This document shows positions 17,182-25,714 of a stretch of DNA of 64,000 bases, piece by piece; position 1 is the first letter of the stretch; each line of letters begins with the position of its first letter. This DNA is from Porphyromonadaceae bacterium UBA7203 (GTDB taxonomy: Bacteria; Bacteroidota; Bacteroidia; Bacteroidales; Muribaculaceae), in assembly GCA_002490725.1 (NCBI GenBank), contig DKUN01000016.1, positions 1-64,000 on the forward strand. Reading direction: 5' to 3'. The position numbers and the translations under genes were made by a program. The notes under the pieces were generated by a model, which was not told the origin of the DNA, ran no database searches, and saw only the letters and a program-made list of their open reading frames with translations.

Positions 17182-17727
17182 TTATTGCCCGAAATCAACC
17201 AATGGCCAATTTAAAAAACCCGGAGTAACGCAAACCTTGATTTTTGACACCCGCTTGCGACTCATGTAGTTATAGCGGCTCAAAGTCAGCTGGCGCTTGC
17301 GCACACTCCCGTCGGGCATCCTGACATCCATATAATAGACACTATACGGTTCGCCCCGGCCAACGATGCGGCGGTTGATGCGCCGCGTGCGCGTACGCTT
17401 CTCGGAATACAGGCCGACTACCTCGCAGACAACCTCGCTTGAGTCCTGCTCATTGCGCAAGTAGTAATTCACACCAAGCGCCAGATCGGCCATCAGCCCG
17501 GCAACAAGAATGATATAGACCACACACCACACCGCTCCCCGACCCCGCCGCAACGGAATCAGAGTCAGCAGTGCGACGGAAGCCCCGCAGGCAAGCACTT
17601 TCCAGACTTCAACCAGCGTCATGCCGAAAAACCATGCCGCAACGCCATAAATCACCATCGCGGCCACAACCGATGCTATCAGCGCCACCATGCGCTTCCG
17701 CTCCAACTTCTCTGTTTCTTTACTCAT
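17182..17727 (-). CDS. Hypothetical inner-membrane protein
   Basis: No family is recognised. The ATG at 17727 gives 181 aa. The first residues are charged (MSKETEKLERKRM), followed by about three hydrophobic helices between residues 13 and 90 (VALIASVVAAMVIYGVAAWF, LACGASVALLTLI, VVYIILVAGLMADLAL). A basic soluble tail of about 90 residues follows (RTRTRRINRR). An in-frame extension to 17877 would run through the tRNA-Ser gene and is rejected. It is downstream of tRNA-Ser with a terminator between them. Confidence 0.7.
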   Translation of the reverse strand: MSKETEKLERKRMVALIASVVAAMVIYGVAAWFFGMTLVEVWKVLACGASVALLTLIPLRRGRGAVWCVVYIILVAGLMADLALGVNYYLRNEQDSSEVVCEVVGLYSEKRTRTRRINRRIVGRGEPYSVYYMDVRMPDGSVRKRQLTLSRYNYMSRKRVSKIKVCVTPGFLNWPLVDFGQ

Positions 17728-17754
17728 AACTGAAAAACTGAATGCCTGAAAACA

Positions 17755-17793
17755 ACACACACGAGTCTCGCGGTTATCGCAGACTCGTGTGTT
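17755..17793 (-). terminator. Terminator of tRNA-Ser
   Basis: ACACACGAGTCT pairs with AGACTCGTGTGT around a loop of about 12 nt, followed on the minus strand by GTTGTTTT. Confidence 0.75.
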
Positions 17794-17798
17794 ATTGG

Positions 17799-17883
17799 CG
17801 GAAAGAGAGGGATTCGAACCCCCGGAGGTGTGACCCTCGTCGGTTTTCAAGACCGATGCAATCGACCACTCTGCCATCTTTCC
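17799..17883 (-). tRNA. tRNA-Ser (UGA)
   Basis: The minus strand shows acceptor GGAAAGA/TCTTTCC with discriminator G, an anticodon stem TCGGT/ACCGA around CTTGAAA (anticodon TGA), a long variable arm typical of class II tRNAs, and the T-arm GGTTCGAATC. Confidence 0.96.
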
Positions 17884-17913
17884 TTACTTGCGCAGTGAAG
17901 CGTTTTGCGAGTG

Positions 17914-17945
17914 CAAAGTTATGAATAAATTTTGGATATTGCAAA
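17914..17945 (-). promoter_or_regulatory. Promoter of tRNA-Ser
   Basis: TTTG (complement of 17942-17945), a 20-nt spacer and TAACTTTG (complement of 17914-17921). It interleaves with the divergent parC promoter. Confidence 0.75.
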
Positions 17946-17961
17946 TTTTTTTGTATTTTTG
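17931..17961 (+). promoter_or_regulatory. Promoter of parC, nearly touching the start codon
   Basis: TTTG at 17931-17934, a 19-nt spacer and TATTTTTG at 17954-17961. Only 6 nt separate the box from the ATG at 17968, so the mRNA would have a leader of a few nucleotides at most. Confidence 0.7.
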
Positions 17962-17967
17962 CGTGTT

Positions 17968-20607
17968 ATGAGTGACGAACCGATAGACCAATCATTACCT
18001 GAAAATCCGGCAGAGGATTTAAATTCAATTCGTTATCAGCTGAAATCAATGTATCGCAGCTGGTTTCTTGATTATGCCTCATATGTGATTCTGCAGCGTG
18101 CCGTGCCCAGCATTGACGACGGCCTCAAGCCCGTGCAACGCCGCGTGCTGCATTCAATGAAGAGCCTCGACGACGGCCGTTTCAACAAGGTTGCCGGCAT
18201 TGTCGGCGATACCATGAAATATCACCCCCACGGCGATGCCTCGATTAAAGAGGCCCTGGTGCAACTCGGCCAGAAAGAACTGCTCATCGAAACCCAGGGT
18301 AACTGGGGCAACATTCTGACCGGCGACGCCGCGGCTGCCGGCCGTTACATCGAGGCCCGCCTAAGCCCGTTTGCCCTGCAGGTGCTCTACAACCCCAAAC
18401 TGACCGAATGGGTTCCCAGCTACGACGGACGCAACCGCGAACCCGTTTTTCTGCCCGTCAAATTCCCGCTGCTGCTCGCCCAGGGAGTTGAAGGCATTGC
18501 CGTCGGTCTGTCAAGCAAAATTCTGCCTCATAACTTCAACGAAATCCTTGACGCATGCGTAGCATACCTGCGCAGCGAGGAATTCTCGCTGCTGCCCGAC
18601 TTCCCGACGGGCGGCTTCATCGACGTGAGCCGCTATAACGACGGCCAGCGCGGCGGATGCGTCAAAGTGAGAGCCAAAATCGAAAAAGTCGACAACAAAA
18701 CCCTTGCCATAACCGAAATTCCATTCGGCTCGACAACCCGCTCCATCACCGACTCAATTATCAAGGCAATGGAAAAGGGCAAAATCAAGGTACGCAAGGT
18801 CGACGACCACACGTCGGAACATGCACGCATAACCGTCTACCTCCAGCCGGGAGCATCGAGCGACAAAACAATCGATGCCCTCTATGCCTTCACCGACTGC
18901 GAGCTCAGCATCTACCCCAACTGCTGCGTAATCCGCGACAAAAAGCCCTGCTTCATCAGCATCAGCGACTACCTGCGCTATAGCGTCGACGCCACGCGCG
19001 AACTTTTGCGCAGCGAACTGCTCATCAAGCGCGGTGAAATCGAAGAGTTGCTCCACTTCGCCTCACTCGAACGCATCTTCATCGAAGAGCGTATCTATAA
19101 AGACAAAGAATATGAACAGGCGCGCAGCTTCGAGGCGGCCACAGCCCATATCCACAAGCGGCTCGAGCCGTTTGCCGACATGTTCATCCGCGAGGTGACC
19201 GACGACGACGTGCAGCGCCTCTACGAAATCAAAATGGGCCGCATACTGCGGTTCAACAAAGACAAGGCCGACGAACTCATCGCCTCCTATAAAGACAAAA
19301 TTGCCGATATCAACCATAAGCTATCCGACATTGTCGCCTACGCAATCGAATGGTATGAAGAGCTGAAAGCGAAATATGGCGAACCCTACGGGCGCCACAC
19401 AGTGATTCGCGGGTTCGACAGCATCGAGGCCGCAACCGTGGCCGAAGCAAACCGCAAGCTCTACATCAACCGCTCAGAAGGATTCATCGGCACCTCGCTG
19501 ACCAAAGATGAGTTCATTGCCCCATGCTCCGACCTCGACGACGTAATCATCTTTTTCCGCGACGGCAAATACAAGGTCGTCAAGGTCCAGGAAAAGATGT
19601 TTATCGGCAAGAAAACTATCGAGCACATCGGAGTCTATAAGAAAAAAGACGAACGCACCGTCTACAACGTAATTTACCGCGACGGCAAGGAGGGCACATA
19701 CTTCATGAAACGCTTCGCTGTGACCGGAGTGCGGCGCGACCAGGAATATGACCTCACGCAAGGCACTCCCGGAAGCCGCATCTGCTACTTCACCGCCAAC
19801 TCCAACGGCGAAGCCGAAGTTGTCAGAGTTACCCTCAAGCCTAAAGCTCGACTCAACAAACTCCAATTCGACGTCGACTTTGCCGAACTGAGCATCAAAG
19901 GCAAGCAGAGCCGCGGCAACATCGTCACACGCAACGAGGTCCACCGCTTTTCGCTGCGCGAACGCGGCGCCTCGACCCTCGGAGGACGCAAAGTATGGTT
20001 CGACGCCGACGTTAACCGACTGAACTACGACGGTCGCGGCGAATTCCTCGGCGAATTCCAAGGCACCGACCTCGTGCTCGTAATTCTCAAAAGCGGCGAA
20101 TACTACACCACCGGCTTCGACGCCACCAACCACTACGACGAACCCATTTTGCGCATCGAACGCTTCAGGCCCAACGTGGTCTGGACCGCAGTGCTCAACG
20201 ACGCCGACCAGGGATTTCCCTACATCAAGCGCTTCAAATTCGAGGCTTCGGCCAAAAAACAGCGCTTCATCGGCGAAAACTCCTCGTCCGAACTGCTCAT
20301 GCTCAGCGACGCCGCCGGCGCCCGCATCAGGGTGGAATTCGGCGATGGCGACTCATTCCGCGAGCCGCTCGAAATCATCGCGGCCGAATTCATCGGCATC
20401 AAGTCATTCAAAGCCAAGGGCAAACGCCTCACTACCTACACCATCGGCAACCTCACGGAACTGGAACCGGCCAACATTGAAGCCGAAACGGCCGACAGCG
20501 AGAGCGACGACCCCGACAACACCCCTGAGCAACCGGTCGAACCCGACATGAGCGACGATGAAGTGCGCGACTCCCTGCTTGGCCAGGAGCGCCTGAATCT
20601 GGAATAA
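17968..20607 (+). CDS. parC: DNA topoisomerase IV subunit A (ParC-type)
   Basis: Subunit A of a type IIA topoisomerase, which cuts and religates DNA to decatenate chromosomes. The ATG at 17968 gives 879 aa. The winged-helix segment has LKPVQRRVLHSM, YHPHGDASI and the catalytic tyrosine Tyr127 in AAGRYIEARLSP. A coiled coil near residues 340-470 is followed by a C-terminal beta-pinwheel with degenerate blades. The GyrA-box QRRGGKG is absent, which argues for ParC rather than GyrA. The C-terminal 50 residues are acidic. No parE is adjacent. Confidence 0.92.
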   Translation: MSDEPIDQSLPENPAEDLNSIRYQLKSMYRSWFLDYASYVILQRAVPSIDDGLKPVQRRVLHSMKSLDDGRFNKVAGIVGDTMKYHPHGDASIKEALVQLGQKELLIETQGNWGNILTGDAAAAGRYIEARLSPFALQVLYNPKLTEWVPSYDGRNREPVFLPVKFPLLLAQGVEGIAVGLSSKILPHNFNEILDACVAYLRSEEFSLLPDFPTGGFIDVSRYNDGQRGGCVKVRAKIEKVDNKTLAITEIPFGSTTRSITDSIIKAMEKGKIKVRKVDDHTSEHARITVYLQPGASSDKTIDALYAFTDCELSIYPNCCVIRDKKPCFISISDYLRYSVDATRELLRSELLIKRGEIEELLHFASLERIFIEERIYKDKEYEQARSFEAATAHIHKRLEPFADMFIREVTDDDVQRLYEIKMGRILRFNKDKADELIASYKDKIADINHKLSDIVAYAIEWYEELKAKYGEPYGRHTVIRGFDSIEAATVAEANRKLYINRSEGFIGTSLTKDEFIAPCSDLDDVIIFFRDGKYKVVKVQEKMFIGKKTIEHIGVYKKKDERTVYNVIYRDGKEGTYFMKRFAVTGVRRDQEYDLTQGTPGSRICYFTANSNGEAEVVRVTLKPKARLNKLQFDVDFAELSIKGKQSRGNIVTRNEVHRFSLRERGASTLGGRKVWFDADVNRLNYDGRGEFLGEFQGTDLVLVILKSGEYYTTGFDATNHYDEPILRIERFRPNVVWTAVLNDADQGFPYIKRFKFEASAKKQRFIGENSSSELLMLSDAAGARIRVEFGDGDSFREPLEIIAAEFIGIKSFKAKGKRLTTYTIGNLTELEPANIEAETADSESDDPDNTPEQPVEPDMSDDEVRDSLLGQERLNLE

Positions 20608-20624
20608 AAACTACTCTTGCCGAA

Positions 20625-20960
20625 TCAACGAAAACGATGCAGAGCGTCGCGCAGGCCAACCAAGACCTCGCGCACGTTCTGCAGACGCTCTATCGCGCGC
20701 TGCTTCGCGGCAACCGAGTCAGCCGACACTCGCATCTGCTCGGCCGCAGCCTCGATTTTCAGGCCACGGTCACACAGCAAATAACGAATCTGACGCAACA
20801 TGGCTATATTCTCAGGCGTATAATAACGTGTGCCCTTCTCATTACGCTTCACGCGTAACTGCGGAAACACACTCTCCCAATAGCGCAGAGTGCTCGCAGG
20901 CTCGCCCAGAATCTCGCTCACTTCCCTGATGCGATAATAGCTCTTGGTCAGTTCTTTCAT
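20625..20960 (-). CDS. MerR-family transcriptional regulator
   Basis: A 111-aa DNA-binding protein with the MerR winged HTH at the N-terminus (YYRIREVSEILGEPASTLRY, then RNEKGTRYYTPENI) and a short helical tail. There is no C-terminal ligand domain and no metal-binding cysteines, so its signal is unknown. It lies 28 nt after the M23 peptidase gene and is probably co-transcribed with it; such pairing is common in Bacteroidales. Convergent with parC (17 nt gap). Confidence 0.9.
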   Translation of the reverse strand: MKELTKSYYRIREVSEILGEPASTLRYWESVFPQLRVKRNEKGTRYYTPENIAMLRQIRYLLCDRGLKIEAAAEQMRVSADSVAAKQRAIERLQNVREVLVGLRDALHRFR

Positions 20961-20988
20961 AATTTCAATAGCTCTAATTACTGATAGA

Positions 20989-21948
20989 TCAGTCCATCAC
21001 GTGGCCCGCATTCTCGGCATGCTCAATCATTGCCGCATACTCCTCGGGCGTCAGATCATAAAAATAATAGTTAACAGGATTTTGCGGCACATTCTTCAGC
21101 CGCACCTCATAATGAACATGCGGCCCGGTACTCTTGCCGGTATCGCCCGAATAACCTATAAGGTCGCCGCGCTTTACCTGCTGGCCGGGAGTCACAATAA
21201 TCTTCGACAAATGCGCATAACGCGTCAGATAACCGAACCCATGGTCAATGTCAATGCGGTTCCCGTAACCGCTGTGCCAGTCCGCAGCCGAAACCGTACC
21301 GTTGCCGGTAGCATAGACCGGAGTGCCGATATCGCACGCAAAATCCATGCCTTCGTGCATCTTGACCGTGCCGTAAATCGGGTCGACACGCAGCCCGTAA
21401 CCGCTCGCCATCTGCTTGAGATGCACCTCCGACACCGGCTGAATAGCCGGAATATGCGACAAACGGTCGGCTCTCGACAACGCCAGGCGCCTCAACTCAT
21501 CGAAACTCTGACTCTGCACCACTATTTCGCGCTCAAGCAGATTCATCTTATCGTTAAGCGCTGTTGCAAGCGACTTATCGCTAAGCGCACCCAACATAGA
21601 ACGCTCCAGGCCCGCATAGCGCTTCGTGTCTGAAATCCGGTCGGCCTGCATCATCACCCTGTAAAAATTATTATCGCGATCAGCCAGGTCGCTCATAACC
21701 TCATGCGCCGCATCCATGCGCGCGTTAAGCAGCTCCAGCTGATCGGAAAGCTCACGATTCTCGGCACGCAGCATGCGCTCCTTAGGGAGGTCAATCACAC
21801 CATTGAGTACAAAAAACACTGATGCGCCCAAAGCAAGCGACACTATCAGATGGCCAAGCGCTGCCAGCCAGCGGCTGCGGCGCGACGGATACACGCGCTC
21901 ATAGCTGCCCGACTTCTCATTATATCGATAGTAAACCTTCTTGCTCAT
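20989..21948 (-). CDS. M23 family peptidase (cell-wall endopeptidase)
   Basis: The ATG at 21948 gives 319 aa. A single transmembrane helix lies near residues 27-50, followed by a coiled coil (RAENRELSDQLELLNARMD) and a LytM/M23 domain near 190-300. The zinc motifs are HEGMDFACDIG (HxxxD) and GPHVHYEVR (HxH). It probably cleaves peptidoglycan cross-links or is a periplasmic morphogenesis factor. A longer frame reaching 22173 would read through the tRNA-Gly gene on the opposite strand and is rejected. Confidence 0.93.
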   Translation of the reverse strand: MSKKVYYRYNEKSGSYERVYPSRRSRWLAALGHLIVSLALGASVFFVLNGVIDLPKERMLRAENRELSDQLELLNARMDAAHEVMSDLADRDNNFYRVMMQADRISDTKRYAGLERSMLGALSDKSLATALNDKMNLLEREIVVQSQSFDELRRLALSRADRLSHIPAIQPVSEVHLKQMASGYGLRVDPIYGTVKMHEGMDFACDIGTPVYATGNGTVSAADWHSGYGNRIDIDHGFGYLTRYAHLSKIIVTPGQQVKRGDLIGYSGDTGKSTGPHVHYEVRLKNVPQNPVNYYFYDLTPEEYAAMIEHAENAGHVMD

Positions 21949-21959
21949 AGATGCACCCA

Positions 21960-21993
21960 CAAAGTTACAAAAAAAACGCGAAAACTTTGCAAA
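21960..21993 (-). promoter_or_regulatory. Putative promoter of the M23-merR operon
   Basis: TAACTTTG (complement of 21960-21967), with TTTG (complement of 21990-21993) 22 nt upstream, slightly longer than usual. The box ends 11 nt before the ATG. Confidence 0.55.
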
Positions 21994-22016
21994 CTCACAA
22001 AAATCGCGTAAATTTG
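21986..22016 (+). promoter_or_regulatory. Promoter of tRNA-Gly
   Basis: TTTG at 21986-21989, a 19-nt spacer and TAAATTTG at 22009-22016, about 21 nt before the tRNA. Confidence 0.75.
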
Positions 22017-22037
22017 CATCATCAATCTCCTCAATTC

Positions 22038-22110
22038 GCGATAATAGCTCAGTTGGTAGAGCATCGGCTTCCCAAGCCGAGGGCCGCGGGTTCGAGCCCC
22101 GTTTATCGCT
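22038..22110 (+). tRNA. tRNA-Gly (CCC)
   Basis: Acceptor GCGATAA/TTATCGC with discriminator T, D-arm TAGCTCAGTTGGTAGAGC, anticodon stem TCGGC/GCCGA around TTCCCAA (anticodon CCC) and T-arm GGTTCGAGCC. The 3' CCA is not fully encoded. Confidence 0.96.
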
Positions 22111-22173
22111 CCCCGGCGCTCCTTCGCTCCAACAGGCCGCCCGTTTTGCCTGAGCGAGAGCCCTCATGAACAA

Positions 22174-22218
22174 AAATCGCCCCGAAGCATTATCGAATGC
22201 TACGGGGCGATTGCTTTT
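22174..22218. terminator. Bidirectional terminator between tRNA-Gly and the glucan locus
   Basis: ATCGCCCCG...CGGGGCGAT with an inner AAGCATT/AATGCT stem forms a long hairpin, flanked by AAAAA on the left and CTTTTT on the right. It can end both the tRNA transcript and the leftward locus. Confidence 0.85.
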
Positions 22219-22237
22219 TATGCTTATATGAACTATC

Positions 22238-24262
22238 TTATTTCACAAACACTTTGCGACCGTTGTGAATGTAGAAGCCGCGGCCGGGATTGGCGACTTT
22301 GCGGCCAAGCAGGTCATAGTAACAGTTGTCGGCAACTTCGGTTTCATTGATTTCGCCGATGGCTGACGGATCGCTCGAAACCGAGCCTACGACATAGCTG
22401 ATAGGAGTGCGGGCAATACAGCCGGCGCCGCCGGGAATATAAAACTCAAGATTAACCGTCTCGCCTTCGACAAACGTCTCGGTAGTAGTGAGTGAGCGCA
22501 CGCCGTTCTCCATTGCGAGGCCTTTAGGTATGTTGTTGATAAACAGATCGCCGTTTACCATTCCGAAGGGCTCTCCGTTGGCCCACTCATATTTGGCGCT
22601 GATTGTCAGGGTTCCGTCGGCATTATAGACAATGGTGTAGCTGACTGTGAATTCATAGTCATTGCCCTCCTGCGTGCAAACGCCTTTTTCCGTGCCGGAG
22701 AATGTTACGCCGTCGCCTGAAACCTCCTCGGTCTTGAACTCCACGACACGAGGCTCTGTGGAGTTCTTGCTGTCGCTCACAACGACTTCGGCATTATAGT
22801 GGGTGTCGGGGGTCAGTCCGGTCACACGAATGCTTACTGTTTCACCCGGGGCGCCGGCTGCGGTAAATTGACGGCCGTCGACGGTTACAACATAGTGCAG
22901 GGTCGAAGCGTCGTCGGTAGCGCTCATGGTAAAGACAGCGCTGCGTGCATCGGCCTCAACGGTTACGTCGCCCAGCACGGGCACTGTTTCGTCAGTTTCG
23001 TCAACATAGGGCGAGAAGTATATGTTGGCCATAACAATGTCGCTTGCATTAGCTTCGTCAAAACGCACCGACAGGGTGTGAAGCACCGTTTCGTTGTGCA
23101 CGTCGACATCAAACGAATTCCACTCGCCGGCCTTGATGCTGATGGGGTGATTGTCGCCGATGGTGGCGGTTCGTTCGAACACGATGTTACCCTCTACGTC
23201 CTTGGTGCCGAAAATGTCGATATGGAACTTTCCGAGACCGCGCTCAACGGGATTGATATCCACGTCCCATCCGCCCATGACTTCGGCCGAGTTGTTATAG
23301 ACAAACACGCAGCGGGTGTTGCCGAATGCGGCTGCAACGTCGCCGTTGCCGAACGTCATGCGGCCATACTCCTTTGCGCCGCCGTTGTATGCAACGATGA
23401 ATCCGGCCGTGCCGTTATAGCGTGTGTCAGTGTTGGTAAAAATCGGAAGGGCTATATTGTCGGCAAGGGGGGCATCGGGAGCCGACACGCCATAAACCGT
23501 CTGGCTGAGACTTACCTCGCCGGCAGTAGCCGTAACTACGGCCGAGCTGCCATTGACGGTCAGTTTGCCGTTATCGATCGAACCGCCCTCAACCGTATAG
23601 GTGACATCGGTAACGTCAAGCCCGAACTGGTCCTTGACAGTCAGCTGCACGTCGGAGGCCACACCTTCGATGAAAAACTGCGGGCTTACGTTAAAGGAGG
23701 TGAGCACCTGTTCGGCAGGAGCCATAGCCGAGATGGAGCGTATCTTCACACCCCAGGCGTAATTGGTGGGCGCCGTAGGCTGGAATACGAGGTAACGGCC
23801 CTGCGAGCCGGAAGGCAGTGTGGCCGTGTTGGTAGTGTACTGGCCCAGTCCTTGCGCCGAATATGTCGGCTCCGTACCGAGAATATCAGTTGTCGGCACT
23901 TCGTCGGTAAGCCAAATGTCATATGCGTCGGCAGCGGCGCCCTCCCAGGTAGTTGTAACCGTCATAACGCCGGTCGACTGCTCCATGTCAACATAAAAGC
24001 CTTGAATGCCGATGGCCTGATTTTCCGGGGTGTTCAGTTCCCCGTTTTCCGGATACAGAAAAACATTGTCGGTGTTTGTCGGAACGGCTACGAGTTTTTC
24101 GAGGTCGGCGGTAATGAACGTATAGCTCTGTTCGCCTGCGCTCCACGTCTTCGCCTCACCGAGCGTATGGACCGGTTTGCCGGCCAATATATTCTGGGCA
24201 TAAACGGCACAGCCGAGGCCGGCAATGCCAAGGACCATGGATAGTGCAATAATTCTCTTCAT
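22238..24262 (-). CDS. Secreted Ig-like/FN3-like protein of the glucan locus
   Basis: A 674-aa secreted protein of unknown function. It has a signal peptide (cleavage near VYAQN), a discoidin-like N-terminal region, a BIG/Ig-like segment near residues 190-265 (DVQLTVKDQFGLDVTDV), a middle beta-rich domain, an FN3-like domain near 430-510 (VTGLTPDTHYNAEVVV) and a C-terminal tail YDLLGRKVANPGRGFYIHNG ending in RKVFVK. The tail resembles T9SS sorting signals. No catalytic motif is visible, so a glycan-binding or structural surface role is likely. It is the last gene of the locus, 21 nt after GH128. Confidence 0.65.
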   Translation of the reverse strand: MKRIIALSMVLGIAGLGCAVYAQNILAGKPVHTLGEAKTWSAGEQSYTFITADLEKLVAVPTNTDNVFLYPENGELNTPENQAIGIQGFYVDMEQSTGVMTVTTTWEGAAADAYDIWLTDEVPTTDILGTEPTYSAQGLGQYTTNTATLPSGSQGRYLVFQPTAPTNYAWGVKIRSISAMAPAEQVLTSFNVSPQFFIEGVASDVQLTVKDQFGLDVTDVTYTVEGGSIDNGKLTVNGSSAVVTATAGEVSLSQTVYGVSAPDAPLADNIALPIFTNTDTRYNGTAGFIVAYNGGAKEYGRMTFGNGDVAAAFGNTRCVFVYNNSAEVMGGWDVDINPVERGLGKFHIDIFGTKDVEGNIVFERTATIGDNHPISIKAGEWNSFDVDVHNETVLHTLSVRFDEANASDIVMANIYFSPYVDETDETVPVLGDVTVEADARSAVFTMSATDDASTLHYVVTVDGRQFTAAGAPGETVSIRVTGLTPDTHYNAEVVVSDSKNSTEPRVVEFKTEEVSGDGVTFSGTEKGVCTQEGNDYEFTVSYTIVYNADGTLTISAKYEWANGEPFGMVNGDLFINNIPKGLAMENGVRSLTTTETFVEGETVNLEFYIPGGAGCIARTPISYVVGSVSSDPSAIGEINETEVADNCYYDLLGRKVANPGRGFYIHNGRKVFVK

Positions 24263-24283
24263 AGTGTTTTGATATTAGTTTGA

Positions 24284-25711
24284 TTATTTGATGTAAATTT
24301 TACGTCCGCCGGCAACATACACGCCACGCGGAAGATTGTCGGCCGAAGGCATGCGACGTCCCTGCAGGTCGTAAACAGCGGCATCACTACCGATTTCGCC
24401 CACTGTTACAGAGCGCAATGCCGCCGAGTCAGACAGACGCACGGCCGAAAAGCGCATGCCGCTCGGGCTCGCGGGAACAGCATCGGCAATGCGAATCACC
24501 TGCTTGCCCTGCTTCAGTTCAATGCAGAAACTCTCTTCGGTATAAACGTCGTCCTTGCCCGAAAGCTCAATGGTTTTGACGGGGGCAAGTTCATCGCACG
24601 GCTCGGAATTTTCGTCGACCGAATAGATTGCAATCTGAGGGTCGAACCTCACAGGCTCACCCTGGCCGGCCACACGGAGCGTCAGATAATACGTGCCGGC
24701 TGCCGGCACGTCAAACTGATAGTCTATCCACGAGCCGCTGTTGAAGCGGGTCACCTCAATCGGCGCGTCGATGGCCGAGTCGGTATTGGAGCCGAGCAGT
24801 ATGCCCTTCTGCGATATGAAGTTCTTTGACGGAACCCACTCGCCAACGGCATTGTATTCATCCGCGTCGAACACAGGCAGATTGAAGTAAACCTTGCCCT
24901 GCTCGGAAAGAAAGCGCTCATTCTCCTTACTGCCTTTGGCAACAAGGGCGAAGTTGGGAGCCGAGTTGCTCTCCGACTCGCCTATGGCCTTAAACCAGGC
25001 ATAGCGGAAAATCCACGGCGTCTTTTCAAGCCACTCTACCGACTGAATCATCGAGGCAATCTGAGTTTCAGGGGCAATGTAGGTGTTGGGGTCCTCGCCC
25101 GGCCAGTAGCAGAACTCGGTCAGCCAGACCTCCTTGCCATAGCGCTCGTGGAAGGTGGTGGCAAGTTCTACGATATTGCCGAGACCGCCATAGGAGTGCA
25201 CTGCAACATAGTCGAAGGCATCGTTGCCTACAAGCGCCACGAATTCGTCAAACCATTGGGTCGGGTTCTGGTAAGGCGGATTGGGCGAATAGTTCATGGC
25301 CGGCGCTACCAGCTTGAGGCCAAGCTCATCGGCCAGGGCGCGGACCTGAGGCCACGCTGCGGCGGCAGCGGCAGGCGTCATGTTAGCCTGGTTGGAGAAA
25401 TTCGGTTCGTTGAAACCGAGCAGATATTTGGTTTCGGGATGCGAGGCCACATATTTGCGGATTTTATCGGCACCATAGGTGGCATTCCAGCACATCGGCA
25501 CGAACTCCATGCCGGGCGCGGACCCCAGGTAGGTGTTGCCGAACTCATTGCCCCAGTTATAAAACCAGGTGCAATGTTGATTCAGCAGGGCCAGCTCGGC
25601 CTTGAAGCGGATTTCGTTTTCACTGATGCCGCGCTTTGGAGCTTTTGCCAGGGCGGCCGGCACGCCTGAAATAATCGAGGCAGCGGCAAGTATGACGGTC
25701 AGCTTGTTCAT
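24284..25711 (-). CDS. GH128-type endo-beta-1,3-glucanase
   Basis: A 475-aa secreted enzyme with signal peptide (ending near AALAKAP). Residues 25-270 match the Asl1-like glycosyl hydrolase fold (GH128): KRGIS, WFYNWG, MEFVPMCWN, LGFNEPN with probable acid/base Glu102, YVAVHSYGG and VWLTEFC with probable nucleophile Glu199, then WIFRYAWF. A CBM6/35-like beta-sandwich follows (about 305-415) and a T9SS-like tail (VYDLQGRRM...KIYIK). GH128 members act on beta-1,3-glucans. It starts 3 nt after the GH3 gene ends. Confidence 0.85.
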   Translation of the reverse strand: MNKLTVILAAASIISGVPAALAKAPKRGISENEIRFKAELALLNQHCTWFYNWGNEFGNTYLGSAPGMEFVPMCWNATYGADKIRKYVASHPETKYLLGFNEPNFSNQANMTPAAAAAAWPQVRALADELGLKLVAPAMNYSPNPPYQNPTQWFDEFVALVGNDAFDYVAVHSYGGLGNIVELATTFHERYGKEVWLTEFCYWPGEDPNTYIAPETQIASMIQSVEWLEKTPWIFRYAWFKAIGESESNSAPNFALVAKGSKENERFLSEQGKVYFNLPVFDADEYNAVGEWVPSKNFISQKGILLGSNTDSAIDAPIEVTRFNSGSWIDYQFDVPAAGTYYLTLRVAGQGEPVRFDPQIAIYSVDENSEPCDELAPVKTIELSGKDDVYTEESFCIELKQGKQVIRIADAVPASPSGMRFSAVRLSDSAALRSVTVGEIGSDAAVYDLQGRRMPSADNLPRGVYVAGGRKIYIK

Positions 25712-25714
25712 GAC

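Noticed and set aside
17728..17877. N-terminal extension of the hypothetical membrane protein
   Set aside because: It reads through the tRNA-Ser terminator and the tRNA itself; the ATG at 17727 fits a membrane protein.
21949..22173. N-terminal extension of the M23 peptidase frame
   Set aside because: It would be translated from the strand opposite tRNA-Gly and across both promoters.
22799..24244. 481-aa open frame on the plus strand opposite the secreted FN3-like protein
   Set aside because: Antisense to a gene with a clear signal peptide and domain order; long antisense frames are expected in GC-rich DNA with this codon use. No recognisable motif.
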